In this document: piece after piece, positions 60,747 through 64,000 of the stretch
How the letters are laid out: each line of letters opens with the position of its first letter
Numbering within the stretch: position 1 is the first letter of the stretch
Assembly (NCBI RefSeq): GCF_002272015.1
Contig: NZ_NPBY01000010.1
Span: 1-64,000, forward strand
From: Paenibacillus campinasensis
GTDB taxonomy: Bacteria > Bacillota > Bacilli > Paenibacillales > Paenibacillaceae
Length of the DNA stretch: 64,000 bases
Reading direction: 5' to 3'
Position numbers and translations under genes: made by a program
The notes under the pieces: model-generated
Database searches by the model: none
What the model was told of the DNA's origin: nothing
What the model saw: only the letters and a program-made list of their open reading frames with translations

Positions 60747-61334
60747 ATGATTTATGTTTTTTGCAGAGCCGTAGTTCGCGGAGTATTTGCAATTCTGTAC
60801 CGATTTGAGTCAGTGGGCGTACATAACATTCCTGCTGAGGGCGGCGTGCTGATCTGTGCCAATCACATCAGTGTAAGAGACCCGATCTCGGTTGGCATTC
60901 ACGTCAAACGCCAGGTGAAATTCATGGCGAAGGCCGAGCTTTTCAAAATCCCGGTTTTCGGATGGCTGATCTCCCAGCTGGGTGCATTTCCGGTTAAGCG
61001 CGGCGGCGTCAGCAAAGACTCCATCAAGATGGCACTGACCATTCTGCGCCAAGGCGAGGTGATGGGGATCTTCCCTGAAGGCACGCGAAATTCGGATGCC
61101 GCAGCCAAACGCGGGGCAGCAAGCTTCGCGCTCCGAAGCGGTGCAACGGTCGTGCCGGCAGCGATTGTCGGGAATTACAAGCCGTTTCGCAAGATGAAGA
61201 TCATCTACGGTGCGCCGGTGGATCTGTCCGCATTCGAAGGCGATAAGTCTCCGGAAGCGCTGGATGCCGCTACGAACCTGATCATGGAGAGAATTTATGA
61301 GATGCGGGAGAGCGGGAAGCCGAATGTGAATTGA
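60747..61334 (+). CDS. plsC: 1-Acyl-sn-glycerol-3-phosphate acyltransferase
   Basis: 195 aa. Acyltransferase motifs: NHISVRD (HX4D) and FPEGTRN; a hydrophobic N-terminus associates with the membrane. Makes phosphatidic acid in phospholipid synthesis. Three bases after cmk, probably cotranscribed, as in other bacilli. Confidence 0.93.
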   Translation: MIYVFCRAVVRGVFAILYRFESVGVHNIPAEGGVLICANHISVRDPISVGIHVKRQVKFMAKAELFKIPVFGWLISQLGAFPVKRGGVSKDSIKMALTILRQGEVMGIFPEGTRNSDAAAKRGAASFALRSGATVVPAAIVGNYKPFRKMKIIYGAPVDLSAFEGDKSPEALDAATNLIMERIYEMRESGKPNVN

Positions 61335-61455
61335 TTTTCCAAGGATGTGCATAAAAACGATGCGCGGATTGGAAAGATACTACAACGAATAATGTTTTGA
61401 ACTTCGCGATATGCGGGTTTAAATAAATGGGGTTTGAATTGAGGAGGTTATTGAC

Positions 61456-62679
61456 ATGTCGGAAGAAACAAGAAATCAAGAAGCTGCTGAAGTGCAAAGC
61501 CAGGAGCAGCTCGACCAAATCGTATCCTTGAAAAAAGGGGACACCGTGAAGGGAACGATCGTCAAACTGGAGGATAACCAAGCTTATGTAAGCATTGGAT
61601 ATAAATATGACGGTGTAATTCCTGTTCGCGAGCTGTCTGCGGTTCAGCTTGACAACGCATCCGAAGCGGTGCAGGTTGGTCAAGAGGTGGAATGCAAAGT
61701 AGTCAGCATCAATGACGACAAGGAGAGCCTGGTGCTGTCCAAGCGTGCGGTAGATTCCGAGAACGCATGGGAAGATCTGGAGAAGCGTTTCGCAGATCAA
61801 GAAGTGTTCGAGGTTACCGTATCGGATGTTGTGAAGGGCGGCCTTGTGGCTAACGTCGGCGTTCGCGGCTTTATTCCGGCTTCGATGGTAGAGCGTCATT
61901 TTGTTGAAGATTTCAGCGATTACAAAGGTCGTACGCTTCGCGTGAAAATCAAGGAGCTTGACCGCGAAAACAACAAGCTGATTCTTTCCCAGAAAGATGT
62001 GCTTGAGGAAGAGTTCGAAGCGAACAAACAAAAGGTAATGTCTGAACTGCAAGACGGCCAAGTGCTGGATGGCACGGTGCAACGTCTGACCCAGTTTGGC
62101 GCTTTCGTTGATGTGGGCGGCGTGGATGGACTGGTGCATGTGTCCGAAATCGCTTGGAACCATGTTGAGAAGCCTTCCGATGTGCTGTCTGAAGGTGACA
62201 AGGTTACGGTGAAAGTGCTGAAGGTTGATCCTGAGAAGGGCAAAATCAGCCTGAGCATCAAAGCAGCTCAGCCGGGTCCTTGGGAAACTGCTGGTGAGCA
62301 ATTCAACACAGGCGACGTGGTTACGGGTGTTGTGAAGCGTCTTGTAACCTTTGGTGCATTTGTTGAACTGGCGCCTGGAGTTGAAGGCTTGGTGCATATC
62401 TCTCAAATCTCCCACAAGCATATCGGAACTCCGCAAGAAGTTCTTAAAGAGGGGCAAGAGGTTCAAGTCAAAATTCTGGACATTAACACATCTGAACAAC
62501 GCATCAGCCTGAGCATCAAAGAAACAGAGGAAGCTCCTGAGCCGGCTCCAAGAGCTGAAAAGCCTTCCAAAGGTCCAAAAATCGACCTGAAGGACAACCC
62601 GAACGTTTCCCTGAACAACCAAGGGATGAGTGTTACGCTTGGCGAACGCTTTGGCGACAAGCTGAGCAAACTGAAGTAA
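61456..62679 (+). CDS. ypfD: S1 RNA-binding domain protein, ribosomal protein S1 homologue (YpfD)
   Basis: 407 aa with four S1 repeats starting about residues 24, 110, 195 and 280, visible as VKGTIVKLEDNQAYVSIGYK, GGLVANVGVRGFIPASMVER, LDGTVQRLTQFGAFVDVGGV and VTGVVKRLVTFGAFVELAPG. Short of the six repeats of E. coli S1. In Gram-positive bacteria this family is often annotated as rpsA. SD GAGGAGG. Confidence 0.93.
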   Translation: MSEETRNQEAAEVQSQEQLDQIVSLKKGDTVKGTIVKLEDNQAYVSIGYKYDGVIPVRELSAVQLDNASEAVQVGQEVECKVVSINDDKESLVLSKRAVDSENAWEDLEKRFADQEVFEVTVSDVVKGGLVANVGVRGFIPASMVERHFVEDFSDYKGRTLRVKIKELDRENNKLILSQKDVLEEEFEANKQKVMSELQDGQVLDGTVQRLTQFGAFVDVGGVDGLVHVSEIAWNHVEKPSDVLSEGDKVTVKVLKVDPEKGKISLSIKAAQPGPWETAGEQFNTGDVVTGVVKRLVTFGAFVELAPGVEGLVHISQISHKHIGTPQEVLKEGQEVQVKILDINTSEQRISLSIKETEEAPEPAPRAEKPSKGPKIDLKDNPNVSLNNQGMSVTLGERFGDKLSKLK

Positions 62680-62724
62680 GTCGGGAAAAGTAATGCTCGG
62701 TCGCGAATGACCTTCCATATAAGC

Positions 62725-62757
62725 GGCGAACCCAGCTTTGGGTTCGCCCTTTATTTT
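62725..62757 (+). terminator. Terminator of ypfD
   Basis: GGCGAACCCA (62725-62734), four-base loop, TGGGTTCGCC (62739-62748), then CTTTATTTTT. Confidence 0.9.
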
Positions 62758-62880
62758 TGTACGGGGAATGGTGTCTGTGGGATGCAGAGCGCTTCTTGCG
62801 AGCATAATAGATGAAAGGTTAGCCAATTGTAGCGTTTTTTGCTATGATGATAAGCGTAAGAATGGACAGGAGGAGTGAAT

Positions 62881-64000
62881 ATGGCAAGACCCGTAGTGGC
62901 TATCGTCGGACGACCGAATGTCGGGAAATCAACGATTTTCAACCGGCTTATTGGGGACAGACTGGCCATTGTTGAAGATAAACCGGGGGTTACCCGAGAC
63001 CGGATTTACGGAACGGCGGAGTGGAACGGCCGTGCGTTCAGTGTCATTGATACCGGAGGTATCGAAATTGACGGGGATGACATGATATTGAAGTCGATTC
63101 GGATGCAGGCTGAGCTTGCGATCGAAGAGGCGGATGTGATCGTGTTTATATGCGATGCCAAAACTGGCGTCACCCAGTCGGATGAAGAAGTAGCCCATAT
63201 TTTGTTCCGTTCGGGCAAACCCGTCATTTTGACGGTGAACAAGGTGGACAACCAGCGGAGAGCGGAGGACATTTACGAGTTTTACAGCCTCGGATTCGGC
63301 GACCCTGTCGGCATTTCCGGAAGCCACGGCACCGGGATCGGCGATCTGCTTGACGTTGTCGTGGAGAAGCTGCCGGTGCTGGAAGACGACGGCTATGACG
63401 AGGATGTAATCCGGGTTGCCTTGATCGGGCGTCCGAATGTCGGAAAGTCCTCGCTCGTGAACGCCATATTAGGCGAAGAGCGGGTCATCGTCAGCGACAT
63501 AGCCGGCACGACTCGCGATGCGGTGGATACCCCGTTCGAGAAAGACGGGCAGCGGTATGTATTGATTGATACAGCGGGGATGCGCAAGCGGGGCAAAGTA
63601 TACGAAACGACGGAAAAATACAGCGTCATGCGTGCCATGCGTGCCATTGAGCGGGCGGATGTTGTACTGGTGCTGATCAACGGGGAAGAGGGCATCATCG
63701 AGCAGGACAAGCATATTGCGGGATATGCCTATGAGGCGGGTAAGGCTTCTCTATTCGTCGTGAACAAATGGGATGTTGTGGAGAAGGATGACAAAACGAT
63801 GCAGACGTTTGAGAAGAAGATTCGCGATCACTTCTTGTTCATGACGTATGCTCCGGTTGTATTTTTGTCAGCCAAAACAAAGCAGCGTCTGCACAAGCTG
63901 TTGCCTGTCGTCAAGCATGTGGCTGAGCAGCACTCGCTGCGTGTGCAGACACATCTGCTGAACGATGTCATTTCCGATGCGGTGGCCATCAACCCGCCTC
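62881..64000 (+). CDS. der: GTPase Der (EngA), 3' end outside window
   Basis: Ribosome-assembly GTPase with tandem G domains. The first 373 codons are present. G1 motifs GRPNVGKST (10-18) and GRPNVGKSS (about 182-190); G3 DTGGIEI and DTAGMRK; G4 NKVDN and NKWD. The frame is open to the last base; full-length Der is about 440 aa, so roughly 70 codons are missing. SD GGAGGAG. Confidence 0.95.
   Translation, partial: MARPVVAIVGRPNVGKSTIFNRLIGDRLAIVEDKPGVTRDRIYGTAEWNGRAFSVIDTGGIEIDGDDMILKSIRMQAELAIEEADVIVFICDAKTGVTQSDEEVAHILFRSGKPVILTVNKVDNQRRAEDIYEFYSLGFGDPVGISGSHGTGIGDLLDVVVEKLPVLEDDGYDEDVIRVALIGRPNVGKSSLVNAILGEERVIVSDIAGTTRDAVDTPFEKDGQRYVLIDTAGMRKRGKVYETTEKYSVMRAMRAIERADVVLVLINGEEGIIEQDKHIAGYAYEAGKASLFVVNKWDVVEKDDKTMQTFEKKIRDHFLFMTYAPVVFLSAKTKQRLHKLLPVVKHVAEQHSLRVQTHLLNDVISDAVAINPP

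Noticed and set aside
61282..62826. 514-aa minus-strand frame opposite ypfD
   Set aside because: It is antisense to four recognisable S1 repeats and runs through the ypfD terminator.
1..64000. CRISPR arrays, prophage, insertion sequences, tRNA or rRNA genes
   Set aside because: No regularly spaced repeats, transposase or integrase motifs (other than XerD), phage genes or RNA gene signatures were seen on either strand.

Overview
The window looks like chromosomal DNA of an endospore-forming member of the Bacillota, most likely Paenibacillus or a close relative. It carries spo0A, spoIIM, dacF, spoIIAA-spoIIAB-sigF, spoVAA/AB/AF, spmAB, dacB, ypeB and probable mciZ, and base composition is roughly balanced. 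The gene order follows the Bacillus subtilis arc running from spo0A to der, but the spacing genes, the LipB next to bkd and the inserted carbohydrate cluster fit Paenibacillaceae better than Bacillus. The genus is inferred from gene content; no search was run.

Layout. 1-0.92 kb: spo0A behind an inverted pair of 0A boxes. 1.2-6.6 kb: an inserted carbohydrate cluster with a divergent ArsR-type regulator, a sugar ABC importer (binding protein and two permeases, no ATPase) and an intracellular GH43 glycosidase. The divergent intergenic region holds AT-rich palindromes and a strong promoter overlapped by a cre-like site. 6.7-16 kb: an SDR, a small coiled-coil protein, DUF2627, the branched-chain keto-acid dehydrogenase genes (lpdV, bkdAA, bkdAB, bkdB), lipB, a 33-residue Prli42-like membrane peptide and a PepT-like peptidase. 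16-23 kb: a helical-repeat protein, a probable MciZ, nudF, EndoQ, spoIIM, fur, yqzK, xerD, punA. 23-31 kb: dacF, the spoIIA operon, a shortened spoVA operon, lysA, ppiB. 31-37.5 kb: an MFS transporter, an SMI1/KNR4 protein, and a long FMN-riboswitch leader driving ribD-ribE-ribBA-ribH. 37.5-43 kb: scpA-scpB, DUF2953-ytfJ, dacB, spmA-spmB, a mini amidase. 43-50 kb: rluB, resA-resB-resC, resD-resE. 50-55 kb: serA (minus strand) with a T-box leader, a CPBP protease, a phosphoesterase and a polysaccharide deacetylase. 55-64 kb: MecA-type adaptor, PrsW protease, a small zinc-ribbon protein, ypeB, a PilZ protein, DUF5359, cmk, plsC, an S1-domain protein and the start of der, which runs off the end.

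How it works together. Most genes serve sporulation control (Spo0A, SigF and its anti-sigma system), mother-cell and forespore functions (SpoIIM, MciZ, SpmAB, DacB, DacF), germination (SpoVA, YpeB), respiratory cytochrome biogenesis (Res), riboflavin synthesis, chromosome maintenance (ScpAB, XerD) and branched-chain acyl-CoA supply for membrane lipids (Bkd with LipB). Many start codons are GTG or TTG and were chosen by Shine-Dalgarno spacing.

There is no phage, insertion sequence, CRISPR array, rRNA or tRNA that I could see. No clearly unprecedented multi-gene system stands out. The best leads are the long FMN-riboswitch platform with a mutually exclusive hairpin and a start codon inside P1, the uncharacterised sensor domain of the ArsR-type regulator with its operators, the bkd inverted repeat, and the XerD with lysine at the first catalytic arginine position.
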